Position numbers and translations under genes: made by a program
DNA from: Paraburkholderia agricolaris
GTDB lineage: Bacteria; Pseudomonadota; Gammaproteobacteria; Burkholderiales; Burkholderiaceae
Direction: 5' to 3'
DNA: 64,000 bases
Assembly: GCF_009455635.1 (NCBI RefSeq)
Contig: NZ_QPER01000001.1
Span: 620,001 to 684,000 of the forward strand
Shown here: piece by piece, positions 26,979 to 36,700 of the stretch
How the letters are laid out: every line of letters begins with the position of its first letter
Numbering within the stretch: the stretch's first letter is position 1
Notes under the pieces: model-generated
What the model was told of the DNA's origin: nothing
What the model saw: the letters and a program-made list of their open reading frames with translations, nothing else
Databases searched by the model: none

Positions 26979-28265
26979 TCAGTTCCGGCTGCCGGGGTCG
27001 CCGCCTTCGTGCCGCTCACTCTGATCCGGTTGCGGCTCCGCTTCAGGTGCCGCTTGCGTGTCGTCGTGCTCATGTTCATGAGCCAGCCGCGCATACGCTT
27101 CGACAATCTCCCGCGCCAGTTCCACGCAGCTTAACGGCGCCGACCCTTCCGCCTTGTTGTTGACGGCGATCACCACCGGCTGGCCGGCCAGCGCGTAGCG
27201 CGCGGCCAGTTCGGCGAGCGCGGCGCGGGTGCCCGGGTCCTGATCGACCAGCCGGTTGAACGGTTCGTACTTGGCTTTCGCCTGTTCGTATTTGAAGCCG
27301 CCGTGCAAACTCCAGCGCACGATCAGCGGGCCGGCCGGCTCGCCGTCCAGCAGCGCGAGCGCCGCCGCCTGACGTAACGGGTCCGGCATCCGCGCATGAA
27401 TCCCCACGCAATAGCGCACCCCCGCCGCTTTCAGCGTGCGGATGAAGCGCGGCGTGAGCAGACTTGCATCGCGGATTTCGATCGCATAGCAGGTGCCGTC
27501 GGGCAGCTTCGGCAACGCTGCCAGGAATTCCGCGAGTCGCTCGATGAATACCGCCGGTTGCGCGAGCATCTGGTCGGGCAGCGGCGAGAGCTGGAACACC
27601 AGCGCACCGGCTTTGGCACCGAGGCCTTCAAGGCATGGCGTGACGAAGTCGTCGATCGCCATTTGCGCGTTCAGAAAGCACGGATTCAGCGAGACCGGCT
27701 CGCCGCGTTCGGCGCGCACGGTGGCGTCGGTGATCGTCATCGGGGCTTTGACGATGAAGCGGAAGTGCTCCGGCACCTGCTGCGCGTAGCGCAAGTATTC
27801 GGTGACCGTGAGCGCCTGGTAAAACGACCGGTCGATGCTGACGGTCTTTAGCAGCGGATGCGCGCCATAGGCCGTCAGGCCTTCGCGCGAGAGTTTGCTA
27901 TTGCTGTACTCGTCGCCGTAGACGATGCCGTTCCAGCCCGGAAACGACCATGTCGACGTGCCGAGATGCACTTGCGGCGGCAGTTCGGCAGCGATCGCGA
28001 GGAGTTCGGGAGAGGGCGGTGCGGCGAGAACGTCGCGTGAGGAGCGGCGTTTCCTCGGCGTATCGGCCGTTGCCGGTGCGGCATTGGCTTGCGTAGTCGC
28101 ACGCGGTGGTTTTGCTCCGGCGTCAGGCTTCGGTGCGGATGCTGGTGCCGATACCGGCGTCTGTTCCACCGGCATCCCGAACAGATCGAACTGCACGGCG
28201 TCGGCCTGTGCCTCATCTGCGCCGCTCACCGGCTGTTCAACTTCGCTTGTCCCGCTCTGATCCAT
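26979..28265 (-). CDS. DUF72 domain-containing protein with long N-terminal extension
   Basis: 428 residues. The DUF72 (YecE-like TIM-barrel) core begins near residue 97 with VHLGTSTWSFPGW and contains YGAHPLLKTVSIDRSFY, FRFIVKAP and YAIEIRD. DUF72 proteins are usually about 240-300 residues. Here about 95 Ala/Pro/Thr-rich residues are added at the front and an acidic, His/Glu-rich tail of about 35 residues at the end, both apparently disordered. No biochemical role is established for the family. It lies alone between msrA and the methyltransferase gene. Confidence 0.87.
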   Translation of the reverse strand: MDQSGTSEVEQPVSGADEAQADAVQFDLFGMPVEQTPVSAPASAPKPDAGAKPPRATTQANAAPATADTPRKRRSSRDVLAAPPSPELLAIAAELPPQVHLGTSTWSFPGWNGIVYGDEYSNSKLSREGLTAYGAHPLLKTVSIDRSFYQALTVTEYLRYAQQVPEHFRFIVKAPMTITDATVRAERGEPVSLNPCFLNAQMAIDDFVTPCLEGLGAKAGALVFQLSPLPDQMLAQPAVFIERLAEFLAALPKLPDGTCYAIEIRDASLLTPRFIRTLKAAGVRYCVGIHARMPDPLRQAAALALLDGEPAGPLIVRWSLHGGFKYEQAKAKYEPFNRLVDQDPGTRAALAELAARYALAGQPVVIAVNNKAEGSAPLSCVELAREIVEAYARLAHEHEHDDTQAAPEAEPQPDQSERHEGGDPGSRN

Positions 28266-28371
28266 CTATGTTCGACCTGCTGTTGTTTAAGGTTTGCGCC
28301 GCGTCGGCCTGCTCATGCAATGCCCGTAGCCCCGGCACGCGGCGACGGTAAATCGCCACGGCGCAACCGTA

Positions 28372-29586
28372 TCACAACGTTTTGTCGTACATATAGCGAC
28401 GCGACCACGGCAAGGTTTTCGCGCTGCGGCCGGCTTTGCGGCACACCACCTGGTAGATCGAGACGTCGTCGTTTTCGAATGCATACGCGCAACCGGCCAG
28501 ATACACGCGCCAGATGCGGAATTTTTCGTCGTCGACGAGCTTGCGGGCTTCGTCCGCGTGCGTTTCGAAGTTATCCGCCCAGATGTCCAGCGTGTGCGCA
28601 TAGTGACGGCGCAGGCTTTCGACGTCAACCGCTTCAAGCCCGCCGCGCTGCATCGATTCGAGCGCAAGGCTGATGTGCGGCAGTTCGCCGTCCGGGAACA
28701 CATAACGGTCGATGAATTCGCCGCCGCCCAGCGCGGTTTCGCCACTATCCGAATCGCTCGACGTAATACCGTGATTCATGGCGACGCCGTCGTCGACGAG
28801 CAGATCGTGAATCTTCTGGAAGTAGCCCGGCAGATTCTTGCGGCCGACGTGCTCGAACATGCCGACGCTGGTGATGCGATCGAATTGCCCGTCGACGTCG
28901 CGATAATCCTGCAGACGAATCTCAATCTGGTTTTCCAGGCCCGCGGCTTTCACGCGTGCGGTCGCGAGATCGAACTGGTTCTGCGACAACGTCACGCCGA
29001 CACACCTGGCGCCGAATTTCTGCGCGGCGCGCAGGACGAGCGCGCCCCAGCCGCAGCCGATATCGAGCAGGCGCTGCCCCGGTTGCAACTGGATCTTGGT
29101 GAGGATGTGATCGATTTTCTTGATCTGCGCGGTGGCGAGATCTTCATTGCCGTTTTCGAAGTACGCACACGAGTACACCATATTCTCGTCGAGCCACAAC
29201 TTGTAGAACTCGTTCGAGACGTCGTAGTGATACTGAATGGCCTTCTTGTCCGACGACTTCGAGTGATTGAAATAGCGTCGCACGCGCGCCAGCTTGCTTG
29301 CGCTGGTGACAGTGTTGCGCGCCAGCTGATAGCCGACGTTGATGATGTCGGACAGCTTGCCTTCAATATCGATCTTGCCCTTCACATACGCCTCGCCCAG
29401 ATTGTCGAGGCTCGGTTCGAGCAGATAAGGCAGCGCCGTGGCGCTTTTGACATGTAGCGTGACCTGAGGCGCGGCGAACTGCCCGAAGTCATGTTGCTGA
29501 CCGTCCCACAGCACAAGGCGTGCTGGCAGGTTAGCCTTGGTTTTTACCTCTTCCACCCACTGCGCCAGCTTTTTCTCCCAGAACAT
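28372..29586 (-). CDS. Cyclopropane-fatty-acyl-phospholipid synthase family methyltransferase
   Basis: 404-residue CFA-synthase-like enzyme that transfers methyl/methylene from SAM to unsaturated acyl chains of membrane phospholipids. The N-terminal lipid-binding part of about 120 residues is followed by YHYDVSNEFYKLWLDENMVYSCAYF, SAM motif LLDIGCGWGALVL, and SVGMFEHVG, all typical. The length matches CFA synthases (about 380-400). It is probably transcribed alone. A related branched or methylated product cannot be excluded, so I leave the symbol open. Confidence 0.92.
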   Translation of the reverse strand: MFWEKKLAQWVEEVKTKANLPARLVLWDGQQHDFGQFAAPQVTLHVKSATALPYLLEPSLDNLGEAYVKGKIDIEGKLSDIINVGYQLARNTVTSASKLARVRRYFNHSKSSDKKAIQYHYDVSNEFYKLWLDENMVYSCAYFENGNEDLATAQIKKIDHILTKIQLQPGQRLLDIGCGWGALVLRAAQKFGARCVGVTLSQNQFDLATARVKAAGLENQIEIRLQDYRDVDGQFDRITSVGMFEHVGRKNLPGYFQKIHDLLVDDGVAMNHGITSSDSDSGETALGGGEFIDRYVFPDGELPHISLALESMQRGGLEAVDVESLRRHYAHTLDIWADNFETHADEARKLVDDEKFRIWRVYLAGCAYAFENDDVSIYQVVCRKAGRSAKTLPWSRRYMYDKTL

Positions 29587-29727
29587 GTGATCTCTCCGTG
29601 TCCGTTGAATTAAAGCAAAGCCTGTGTGGATTGCGGCTCCGTGCGGCGCAACTCCTATGCCGCGAGACGCAGTCCTTCCGGCGCGCGCTGCTGCGTTGGC
29701 AACGCGCGTATGGTGTCGTATTTCGAT

Positions 29728-30369
29728 TCAAGGCGATAGGCGGGAGATTTGCCAGTCGCTGTTTTCGCTTGAACGTGTATAGAGCAAACGGTCGTGCAAA
29801 CGCGACGGCCGGCCCTGCCAGAATTCGATTGCTTCGGGTACCAAACGATAGCCGCCCCAGTGCGGTGGGCGCGGCGGTTGGTCGCCGTATTGCAGGCTGA
29901 TTTCGCGTTCGCGTGTTTCGAGCTGCGAACGGCTTTCAATTACCTGACTTTGATTGGATGCCCACGCACCGATACGTGAACCGAGTGGACGCGACGCAAA
30001 ATACGTATCGCTTTCTTCCGCGCTGGTTTTGACAATGCGGCCTTCAATACGCACCTGGCGTTCGAGTTCGATCCAGTAAAACAGCAGGCTTGCGTACGGG
30101 TTGGCGGCCAGTTCGCGGCCCTTGCGGCTTTCGTAGTTGGTGAAGAACACAAAGCCGCGCTCGTCAACGCCCTTGATCAGCACGATGCGCGCCGACGGCC
30201 GGCCACGCGGGTCGACCGTGGCCAGCGTCATCGTATTCGGCTCGGGCAACTGGGCGTCTACCGCTTGCTGAAACCACGTGTCGAATTGACGAAACGGGTT
30301 GCGGTTGATATCGGCCACGTCCAAAGAACCCAGCGAATAGTTTTTTCGAAGTTCGGCGAGTGAGGTCAT
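29728..30369 (-). CDS. pdxH: Pyridoxamine 5'-phosphate oxidase
   Basis: FMN enzyme of 213 residues that oxidises pyridoxine/pyridoxamine phosphate to pyridoxal phosphate. FMN- and substrate-binding segments [26 protein letters not shown] and the C-terminal [10 protein letters not shown] are present, as is QSQVIESR. Length and start match the E. coli enzyme. A TATACT box on the minus strand about 20 bases before the ATG could be its -10. It is divergent from tcdA. Confidence 0.96.
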   Translation of the reverse strand: MTSLAELRKNYSLGSLDVADINRNPFRQFDTWFQQAVDAQLPEPNTMTLATVDPRGRPSARIVLIKGVDERGFVFFTNYESRKGRELAANPYASLLFYWIELERQVRIEGRIVKTSAEESDTYFASRPLGSRIGAWASNQSQVIESRSQLETREREISLQYGDQPPRPPHWGGYRLVPEAIEFWQGRPSRLHDRLLYTRSSENSDWQISRLSP

Positions 30370-30614
30370 ATTCTTATGCGAACGCTTCAGTCCAATCAGT
30401 ATAGCCAGGGCTTGAAGTTTTTGCCCGCGACCAGATCAAGGCCCGCCGGGCTGTGTGGATATGCACGCTACAACGCTGGCCGCCATTCGTGCCTCCAGGT
30501 TGGCGTGGCCATGCGGATTGACGCGATCAGGCAAAATACGGGCTGGGAACGCTTGGGTGTGCCTGCGCGTTGTCATCACTTTGTGTTTTGCCTGCTTTGA
30601 ACGAGCCTTCCACC

Positions 30615-31472
30615 ATGTCCAGCACCACCGCGCCTTCTGATCTTACTACCAGCCTCGACGGGAGTGAAACCGCCGACCGCGCACGGCGCTTCGGCGGCGT
30701 TGCCCGGCTGTACGGCGCGCCGGCGCTCGCTGCGTTCGAAGGAGCACACGTCGCCGTGATCGGCATTGGCGGGGTGGGTTCGTGGGTGGCGGAGGCGTTG
30801 GCGCGCAGCGCGGTCGGCACGCTGACCCTGATCGATCTGGACAATGTCGCCGAGAGCAACACTAACCGCCAGATCCATGCGCTGGACGGTAACTACGGAA
30901 AACCGAAAGTCGAAGCGATGGCCGAACGCATTGCGGCAATCAATCCGTTCTGCGACGTGCGGCTGGTGGAAGACTTCGTCGAGCCGGACAATTTCGCGGC
31001 GACGCTCGGCGGCGGTTTCGACTACGTGATCGATGCGATCGACAGCGTGCGTACCAAAACCGCGTTGATCGCGTGGTGCGTCGAGAAGAAACAGCCATTG
31101 ATTACGGTAGGCGGCGCGGGTGGCCAACTGGACCCAACGCGGATCCGGATCGACGATCTCGCGCTGACCATCCAGGACCCGCTGCTATCGAAAGTGCGTG
31201 GGCAACTGCGCAAACAGCATGGTTTCCCACGTGCTCCGAAGGCGAAGTTCAAGGTGAGCGCGGTGTACTCCGACGAACCGTTGATCTATCCGGAAGCCGC
31301 CGTGTGCGATATCGACGAGGAAGCGGAGCACGTCACCACGTCGCCGGGGCATACGGGGCCGGTGGGTCTGAACTGTGCGGGATTTGGATCGAGCGTGTGC
31401 GTGACCGCGAGTTTCGGCTTTGCCGCGGCAGCGCATGTGTTGCGGGCCTTGGCAAAGCAGGCAGCGGGTTGA
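30615..31472 (+). CDS. tcdA: tRNA threonylcarbamoyladenosine dehydratase
   Basis: E1-like (ThiF/MoeB-fold) enzyme of 285 residues that cyclises t6A37 in tRNA to ct6A. The nucleotide loop VIGIGGVGSWVAEAL, LIDLDNVAESNTNRQ and the later DAIDSVRTKTALI are the TcdA/CsdL hallmarks. The start at 30615 is preferred because the 15 residues of the longer frame add nothing conserved. No csdA/csdE genes are adjacent. A tsaE gene lies 5.5 kb away but in a different transcription unit. Confidence 0.93.
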   Translation: MSSTTAPSDLTTSLDGSETADRARRFGGVARLYGAPALAAFEGAHVAVIGIGGVGSWVAEALARSAVGTLTLIDLDNVAESNTNRQIHALDGNYGKPKVEAMAERIAAINPFCDVRLVEDFVEPDNFAATLGGGFDYVIDAIDSVRTKTALIAWCVEKKQPLITVGGAGGQLDPTRIRIDDLALTIQDPLLSKVRGQLRKQHGFPRAPKAKFKVSAVYSDEPLIYPEAAVCDIDEEAEHVTTSPGHTGPVGLNCAGFGSSVCVTASFGFAAAAHVLRALAKQAAG

Positions 31473-31565
31473 TGCGGTAGGGCGGTAGGGCGGTTTACGC
31501 CGTGTGTATGGCAGCGCGTTCAGACGCGGCTGCCGCACCGCACCTGAACGCAGTACGGACTGGAA

Positions 31566-32414
31566 CTAGAACAGCAGCGCGCTCAGCTTGCGCCGCCATT
31601 GCGACACCAGCTCCGGCTGATGCGCGGCGAGATCGAACACCGAAAGCATCGTCTTACGGCCGATGTCTTCGCGGAACGTGCGGTCGCGTTGCACGATGGC
31701 TAGCAGATGCTCAAGTGCGCCTTCGTATTTGCGGCGGGCAATGAGCGCACTAGCCAGATCGAAGCGGGCTTCGAGATCGTCCGGATGCGCCGCGACTTTG
31801 GCTTCGAGCGCGTCCGTAGGCGGCAGATCTGCCGCTGCATCCACGGCGTCGAGCCGGGTCTTGATCGCGTTGAAGCGGGCGTCGATCCCTTGCGTGGTTT
31901 TCGGCGACAGCAGGTCGACTTCATTGCGCGCTTCGTCGATGCGGTGATCTTCGAGCAGCATCTCGATGCGGTCCATGCGCGCATCGTCGAAACCCGGGTC
32001 GTAGGCGAGCGCGGCTTGCAGCGCGTTGTAGGCATCTTCGCGGCGGCCTTCAGCCAGTGCGGCTTGCGCTTCAAGACGTGACGCGTCCGCACCTTGCGGT
32101 ACGAGGCGCTCGATGAATTCGCGCAACTGGCCTTCCGGCAGCACGCCGACGAATTGATCGACCGGCTGGCCATCGGCAAACGCCATCACGTGCGGAATGC
32201 TGCGCACCTGGAAGTGCGCGGCCAGTTCCTGATTCTCGTCCACGTTCACCTTGACGAGCTTCCATTTGCCGGCGGCTTCGGCTTCGAGCTTCTCCAGCAT
32301 TGGGCCGAGCGTCTTGCAGGGACCGCACCACGGTGCCCAGAAATCGACCAGCACAGGGGCCAGTGTCGACGCCGTGATGACGTCCCGTTCGAAAGTGGCC
32401 AGCGTGGTATCCAT
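31566..32414 (-). CDS. Thioredoxin-TPR protein (YbbN/CnoX-like)
   Basis: 282 residues. The N-terminal thioredoxin domain has the active site WAPWCGPCK (Cys 30 and 33). The C-terminal half is TPR-like helices (AQAALAEGRREDAYNALQAALAYDP), the layout of the chaperone-like YbbN/CnoX. Unlike E. coli CnoX, which lacks the full redox motif, this protein keeps WCGPC, as other bacterial orthologues do, so it may have both redox and holdase activity. It lies in tandem downstream of the pirin gene, about 97 bases after it. Confidence 0.9.
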   Translation of the reverse strand: MDTTLATFERDVITASTLAPVLVDFWAPWCGPCKTLGPMLEKLEAEAAGKWKLVKVNVDENQELAAHFQVRSIPHVMAFADGQPVDQFVGVLPEGQLREFIERLVPQGADASRLEAQAALAEGRREDAYNALQAALAYDPGFDDARMDRIEMLLEDHRIDEARNEVDLLSPKTTQGIDARFNAIKTRLDAVDAAADLPPTDALEAKVAAHPDDLEARFDLASALIARRKYEGALEHLLAIVQRDRTFREDIGRKTMLSVFDLAAHQPELVSQWRRKLSALLF

Positions 32415-32511
32415 TACGTCCTCGTCGATAAAACAGTTGATGGTTAGGTGGGGGCGTGTGCAGCGAATTCAATGACTCGGCGCGGCGAATGCAGGCCGCC
32501 GCCACGCTGGC

Positions 32512-33387
32512 TTATTTTTTCAGCGGCAGCGGAATCCACTCGGTTTCACCCGGCACCTTGCCCATCTCCTGATTGGTCCACGCCAGCTTCGCGGCTTCGA
32601 TCTTCTCGCGCGAACTGGCGACGAAATTCCATTCGATAAAGCGCTCGCCATCCAGTTTTTCACCACCGAGCAGCATGACACGCGCGCCGTGGGTGCTGGC
32701 AAGCGTGACGGTTTCGTCGAGCGCGAGCACGGCCATCTGACCTGCTTCGAGCGGTGTGCCGTCGATCTCCAGATCGCCTTCTGCCAGATAGACGCCGCGC
32801 TCCTCGTGTTCCGGTTCGAGCGCGAAGGCGCCACCCGGGGCGAACTCCGCAGCCACATACAGCGTGCCGGAAAAGGTCGCGACCGGCGAGGTCGCGCCGA
32901 ACGCGGTGCCCGCGATCACGCGCAGTGTGACGCCGTTGCGTTCGACCACCGGCAGCGTGTCGGCCGTGTGATGAGAGAAGGACGGCTCGATATCTTCGTC
33001 TTCGAGCGGTAGCGCGACCCAGGTCTGGATGCCGTGCATGGTCTGGCCGCTCGCGCGCTCTTCGGCGGGCGTGCGTTCGGAATGGACGATGCCGCGGCCC
33101 GACGTCATCCAGTTGACGTCGCCCGGGACGATCTTCTGCTCGGAGCCGAGGCTGTCGCGATGCATGATCGAACCTTCGAACAGATACGTGACGGTTGCGA
33201 GGCCGATATGCGGGTGGGGACGTACGTCGAGTCCGACGCCGGGATCGAGCGTGGCAGGGCCCATGTGGTCGAAAAAGATGAACGGACCGATCAGGCGCGC
33301 CGCCATGGCCGGCAGCACGCGCCGCACGGTGAGGTTGCCGACGTCGCGTAAATGCGGTTTGAGAACGGCTTTGATCGAGGAAGACAT
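32512..33387 (-). CDS. Pirin family protein
   Basis: 291-residue bicupin of the pirin family. Metal-binding histidines lie in RPHPHIGLATVTYLFEG and the following MHRDSLG. The segment WMTSGRGIVHSER is also characteristic. Bacterial pirins can have quercetinase activity or bind metabolic enzymes; the function here is not determined. It lies upstream of the thioredoxin-TPR gene on the same strand and divergent from eamA. Confidence 0.92.
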   Translation of the reverse strand: MSSSIKAVLKPHLRDVGNLTVRRVLPAMAARLIGPFIFFDHMGPATLDPGVGLDVRPHPHIGLATVTYLFEGSIMHRDSLGSEQKIVPGDVNWMTSGRGIVHSERTPAEERASGQTMHGIQTWVALPLEDEDIEPSFSHHTADTLPVVERNGVTLRVIAGTAFGATSPVATFSGTLYVAAEFAPGGAFALEPEHEERGVYLAEGDLEIDGTPLEAGQMAVLALDETVTLASTHGARVMLLGGEKLDGERFIEWNFVASSREKIEAAKLAWTNQEMGKVPGETEWIPLPLKK

Positions 33388-33568
33388 GGGCGGGCTCGGC
33401 TGAAAGGGGGGAGTCGGTTTTTTTGCTCGATAGACGATTCTACTGCGGAGGGCGGAATGCCGACGGTTTGCGCCGCATGGCGACTTCGGGATTCCGTAAT
33501 GCGCGCGGCTCCCCTGGCGCGGCGGGCTCCGCTAAACTGCCAGATCGAACAACCAAATGGAGACTGGG

Positions 33569-34450
33569 ATGTCGCCCAGGGACTTACTGCTCGCGCTGGT
33601 CGTCGTGGTGGCGTGGGGCGTCAATTTCGTGGTGATCAAGGTGGGTCTGCACGGCGTGCCGCCCATGCTGCTCGGCGCGCTGCGCTTCACGCTCGCCGCG
33701 GTGCCCGCTGTGTTCTTCGTCAAACGGCCGCAGATGCCCTGGCGCTGGCTGTTTGCTTACGGCGCGACGATTTCATTCGGGCAATTCGCTTTCCTGTTCT
33801 CGGCCATGTACGTCGGCATGCCGGCGGGGCTCGCTTCGCTTGTCTTGCAGGCACAGGCGTTCTTCACGCTGATTTTCGCGGCCCTCTTTCTGCATGAGCG
33901 CTTTCGCGTGCCGAACGTGGTCGGGTTGTTGATCGCGGCGGGCGGTCTCGCGATCATCGGCATGCAAGGCGGCCATGCGATGACGCTCGCCGGTTTCGTC
34001 CTCACGTTGTGCGCTGCATGTTCGTGGGCGCTCGGCAACATCGTCACCAAGAAGGTCGGCAAGGTCGATCTGGTCGGGCTGGTGGTGTGGGGCAGCCTGA
34101 TTCCGCCGTTGCCGTTCCTCGCGCTGTCGTACGCATTCGAAGGGCCGCAGCGGATCGTCGCGGCGTTGTCCGGGATCAGCGCGATGTCGATTTTCGCCAT
34201 CGTGTACCTCGCGTTTATCGCGACGTTGATCGGCTATGGTCTGTGGAGCCGGCTTTTGTCGCGCTATCCGGCCAGCCAGGTGGCGCCGTTCTCGCTGCTG
34301 GTGCCGATTGTCGGACTGGCGTCGGCTTCCCTGTTTCTCGACGAGCACTTGTCCACGGTGCAGATCGTGGGCGCCTTGCTGGTGATGGCGGGTTTGGCGG
34401 TGAATGTGTTCGGCGGTTGGGTCGTGCAACGTTTTTCACCGGCGCGTTGA
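33569..34450 (+). CDS. eamA: EamA family exporter (O-acetylserine/cysteine-type)
   Basis: 293-residue inner-membrane protein with ten predicted helices in two EamA repeats. The N-terminus (ALVVVVAWGVNFVVIKVGLHG) and GMPAGLASLVLQAQAFFT closely match E. coli EamA (YdeD), an exporter of O-acetylserine and cysteine. The ATG at 33569 has GGAGAC upstream; the ATG 12 bases earlier has none. It is followed directly by a strong terminator. The exported metabolite is inferred from similarity. Confidence 0.88.
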   Translation: MSPRDLLLALVVVVAWGVNFVVIKVGLHGVPPMLLGALRFTLAAVPAVFFVKRPQMPWRWLFAYGATISFGQFAFLFSAMYVGMPAGLASLVLQAQAFFTLIFAALFLHERFRVPNVVGLLIAAGGLAIIGMQGGHAMTLAGFVLTLCAACSWALGNIVTKKVGKVDLVGLVVWGSLIPPLPFLALSYAFEGPQRIVAALSGISAMSIFAIVYLAFIATLIGYGLWSRLLSRYPASQVAPFSLLVPIVGLASASLFLDEHLSTVQIVGALLVMAGLAVNVFGGWVVQRFSPAR

Positions 34451-34472
34451 ATAGCGCTCAAGCGTGACGCAG

Positions 34473-34503
34473 AAAAAAACGGCCGCATCGAGCGGCCGTT
34501 TTC
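34473..34503. terminator. Bidirectional terminator between eamA and amiC
   Basis: 8-bp GC-rich stem (34479-34486 with 34492-34499) with an A run before and a T run after. It lies between the convergent stops at 34450 and 34528 and serves both genes. Confidence 0.85.
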
Positions 34504-34527
34504 TTGTTGGCTGCGTGCCACGCCGCA

Positions 34528-36105
34528 TCAAGTCATGCGGTTCTTGGCCAAGGGCGGATTCGCCGCGAAATAGCGCTTGATGCCGGTCATGATCGCATCG
34601 GCCATCTTGTCGCGATATGCGTCGTCGTTCAGGCGGCGCTCCTCGTCCGGGTTGCTGATGAACGCGGTCTCCACCAGGATCGACGGAATGTCCGGCGCCT
34701 TCAGCACGGCGAATCCGGCCTGCTCGACCGAACCCTTGTGCAGCTTGTTGATACCGCCGATCTCCTTCAGCACGAAGTTGCCGTAGCGCATCGAATCGCG
34801 AATCTGCGCGGTGGTCGACATATCGAACAGCGCGCGGTTGACGGTGGCGTCGGCGGACTTGATGTTGATACCGCCGATCTGATCCGACGAGTTCTCCTTG
34901 TTTGCCATCCAGCGCGCCGCGGCGCTCGACGCGCCGTGCTCCGACAAGGCGAACACGGACGAGCCCTTCGCTTCGGGCGTGGTGAACGCGTCGGCGTGGA
35001 TCGACACGAACAGGTCCGCGCCTACGCGACGCGCCTTCTGCACGCGCACGTTGAGCGGCACGAAGAAATCGGCGTCGCGCGTCATCATGGAACGCATGTT
35101 CGGTTGTGCGTCGATTTTCGCGCGCAGCTTCTTCGCGATGTCGAGGGCAACGTGCTTCTCGTAGGTCCCTCCGCCGCCAATCGCGCCCGGATCTTCGCCG
35201 CCGTGACCCGGATCGATTGCGACCGTGAGCAAACGCACGGTGTTGCTCTTGCCGGTCTTCGGGTTGGTGAAGGCGTAGTTATCGCTGCTGTCGCTGTCGT
35301 CGCCGCCCAGATTGCTGCCGCTCGTGCCGCCCTTGTTGCGGGCGATCGCGGTGGGCGGCGCGACGGGCGCCGTCGGTGTGGCAGGTTTGCCGAGGATGGG
35401 CGGAACGGGCGTCGGCGCGATATGTGCCGGCGGGCGTGGCACGCCCGAGCCGTTCCCGCTACTGCCGTTCTGCGCATAACGCTCGAAGAAGGCTTCGCTG
35501 TTGTCGGCGGTGGGCGGCGTGGTGCCCGGGCCGCTTAGCGTGGCGGGCGGCGCGTTGTTTTCTTCCAGCGTTTGCTGCTTGCGCTCGGTCTGTGCGAGCA
35601 GATCCATCAGCGGATCGGGTGCGACCGCGGGGTACAGGTCGAACACCAGCCGGTATTTGTACGCGCCGACGGGCGGCAGCGTGAACACCTGCGGCTTCAC
35701 CGAGCCCTTCAGATCGAACACCATGCGCACGACGTGCGGCTGATATTGACCGACGCGCACCGACTGGATCTGCGGGTCGTTCGGCGTAATCTTCGATACC
35801 AGATCCTTCAGCGCCTGATCCAGGTCGAGGCCGCTCAGATCGACCACCAGCCGGTCCGGACCCTGCAGCAACTGCTGCGTGTTCTGCAAAGGCTGATCCG
35901 ACTCGATCGTTACGCGTGTGTAATCGCGCGCCGGCCAGACCCGCACACCCAGCACCGAACTCGCCCACGCGAGGCGCGGAGCGACCAGGCCGAGTACCAG
36001 CGTGGAAGCGCCTGCGCGCAGAATCTGCCGGCGCCGCCAGTTATGCGTTGCGGTGGCCGCCGATTCGATCGAGCGGAACGGTTTGATTAACATCTTTCGA
36101 GACAT
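34528..36105 (-). CDS. amiC: N-acetylmuramoyl-L-alanine amidase AmiC-like
   Basis: 525-residue periplasmic cell-wall amidase for daughter-cell separation. A twin-arginine-type signal (WRRRQILRAG then a hydrophobic stretch) is followed by an AMIN domain (about 50-170) and a long Pro/Gly/Ser linker. The amidase_3 domain (about 290-520) has zinc motifs VAIDPGHGGEDPG and SIHADAF and the C-terminal LVETAFISN. The ATG at 36105 has a good AGGAAAGG site; an ATG at 36093 would trim four residues. The start overlaps the end of tsaE. A tsaE-amiC pair is also found in other Proteobacteria. Confidence 0.93.
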   Translation of the reverse strand: MSRKMLIKPFRSIESAATATHNWRRRQILRAGASTLVLGLVAPRLAWASSVLGVRVWPARDYTRVTIESDQPLQNTQQLLQGPDRLVVDLSGLDLDQALKDLVSKITPNDPQIQSVRVGQYQPHVVRMVFDLKGSVKPQVFTLPPVGAYKYRLVFDLYPAVAPDPLMDLLAQTERKQQTLEENNAPPATLSGPGTTPPTADNSEAFFERYAQNGSSGNGSGVPRPPAHIAPTPVPPILGKPATPTAPVAPPTAIARNKGGTSGSNLGGDDSDSSDNYAFTNPKTGKSNTVRLLTVAIDPGHGGEDPGAIGGGGTYEKHVALDIAKKLRAKIDAQPNMRSMMTRDADFFVPLNVRVQKARRVGADLFVSIHADAFTTPEAKGSSVFALSEHGASSAAARWMANKENSSDQIGGINIKSADATVNRALFDMSTTAQIRDSMRYGNFVLKEIGGINKLHKGSVEQAGFAVLKAPDIPSILVETAFISNPDEERRLNDDAYRDKMADAIMTGIKRYFAANPPLAKNRMT

Positions 36106-36683
36106 GCCTTTCCTGATTCGCTGTATGCCCGTGCAACGAGTACCCGGCCCTCGCCCTCCTGGTCCAGGTCGAGCGCGAAGACGAGATCCGGTACGCCAAG
36201 CAGACGCCCGGCGCGCTGCGGCCATTCGACGAGGCAAATAGCGCCGCTGTCGAAGTACTCGCGAAAGCCGGCGTCGGCCCATTCGGCCGGGTCGGTGAAT
36301 CTGTACAGATCGAAGTGATAGAGCGCGAGTTCCCCAACGGGCCGCTCGAGCACGTAGGGTTCGACAAGCGTGTAAGTGGGACTGCGCACGCGGCCTGTGT
36401 GGCCGAGGCCGCGCAAGGTCGCGCGCACGAGTGTGGTTTTGCCGGCGCCGAGGTCGCCGACGAGTTGTACTTGCAGGCCCTGGAATGCCTGATGAGTTTC
36501 CGTGCCCGGCGTGGCTTGCTGCGGGTTTTGCCGCGGGTTTTGCTGCAATTCGCGCACGCTTTCGATTGCCCGTGCAAAGCGCTCGCCGAATGCATTGCTG
36601 GCGGCCTCGTCCGCGAGCGCGAAGGAGCGTTCGAGCAGGATATCGGCGGGCGGTTGGATCGCGAGATCGGGATTGACGGGCAT
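36087..36683 (-). CDS. tsaE: tRNA t6A biosynthesis ATPase TsaE
   Basis: 198-residue P-loop ATPase that supports TsaB-TsaD-TsaC(1) in t6A37 formation. Walker A is GDLGAGKTTL near residue 80, followed by SPTYTLVEPY, ALYHFDLYRF and CLVEWPQRAG. It is longer than the usual 150 residues because of a Gln/Ala-rich N-terminal insert (VRELQQNPRQNPQQ...), probably a loop. Its 3' end overlaps amiC. The 5' end is 17 bases from the divergent queG start. Confidence 0.93.
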   Translation of the reverse strand: MPVNPDLAIQPPADILLERSFALADEAASNAFGERFARAIESVRELQQNPRQNPQQATPGTETHQAFQGLQVQLVGDLGAGKTTLVRATLRGLGHTGRVRSPTYTLVEPYVLERPVGELALYHFDLYRFTDPAEWADAGFREYFDSGAICLVEWPQRAGRLLGVPDLVFALDLDQEGEGRVLVARAYSESGKACLERC

Positions 36684-36700
36684 TCTCGTAAAATGGCGTG

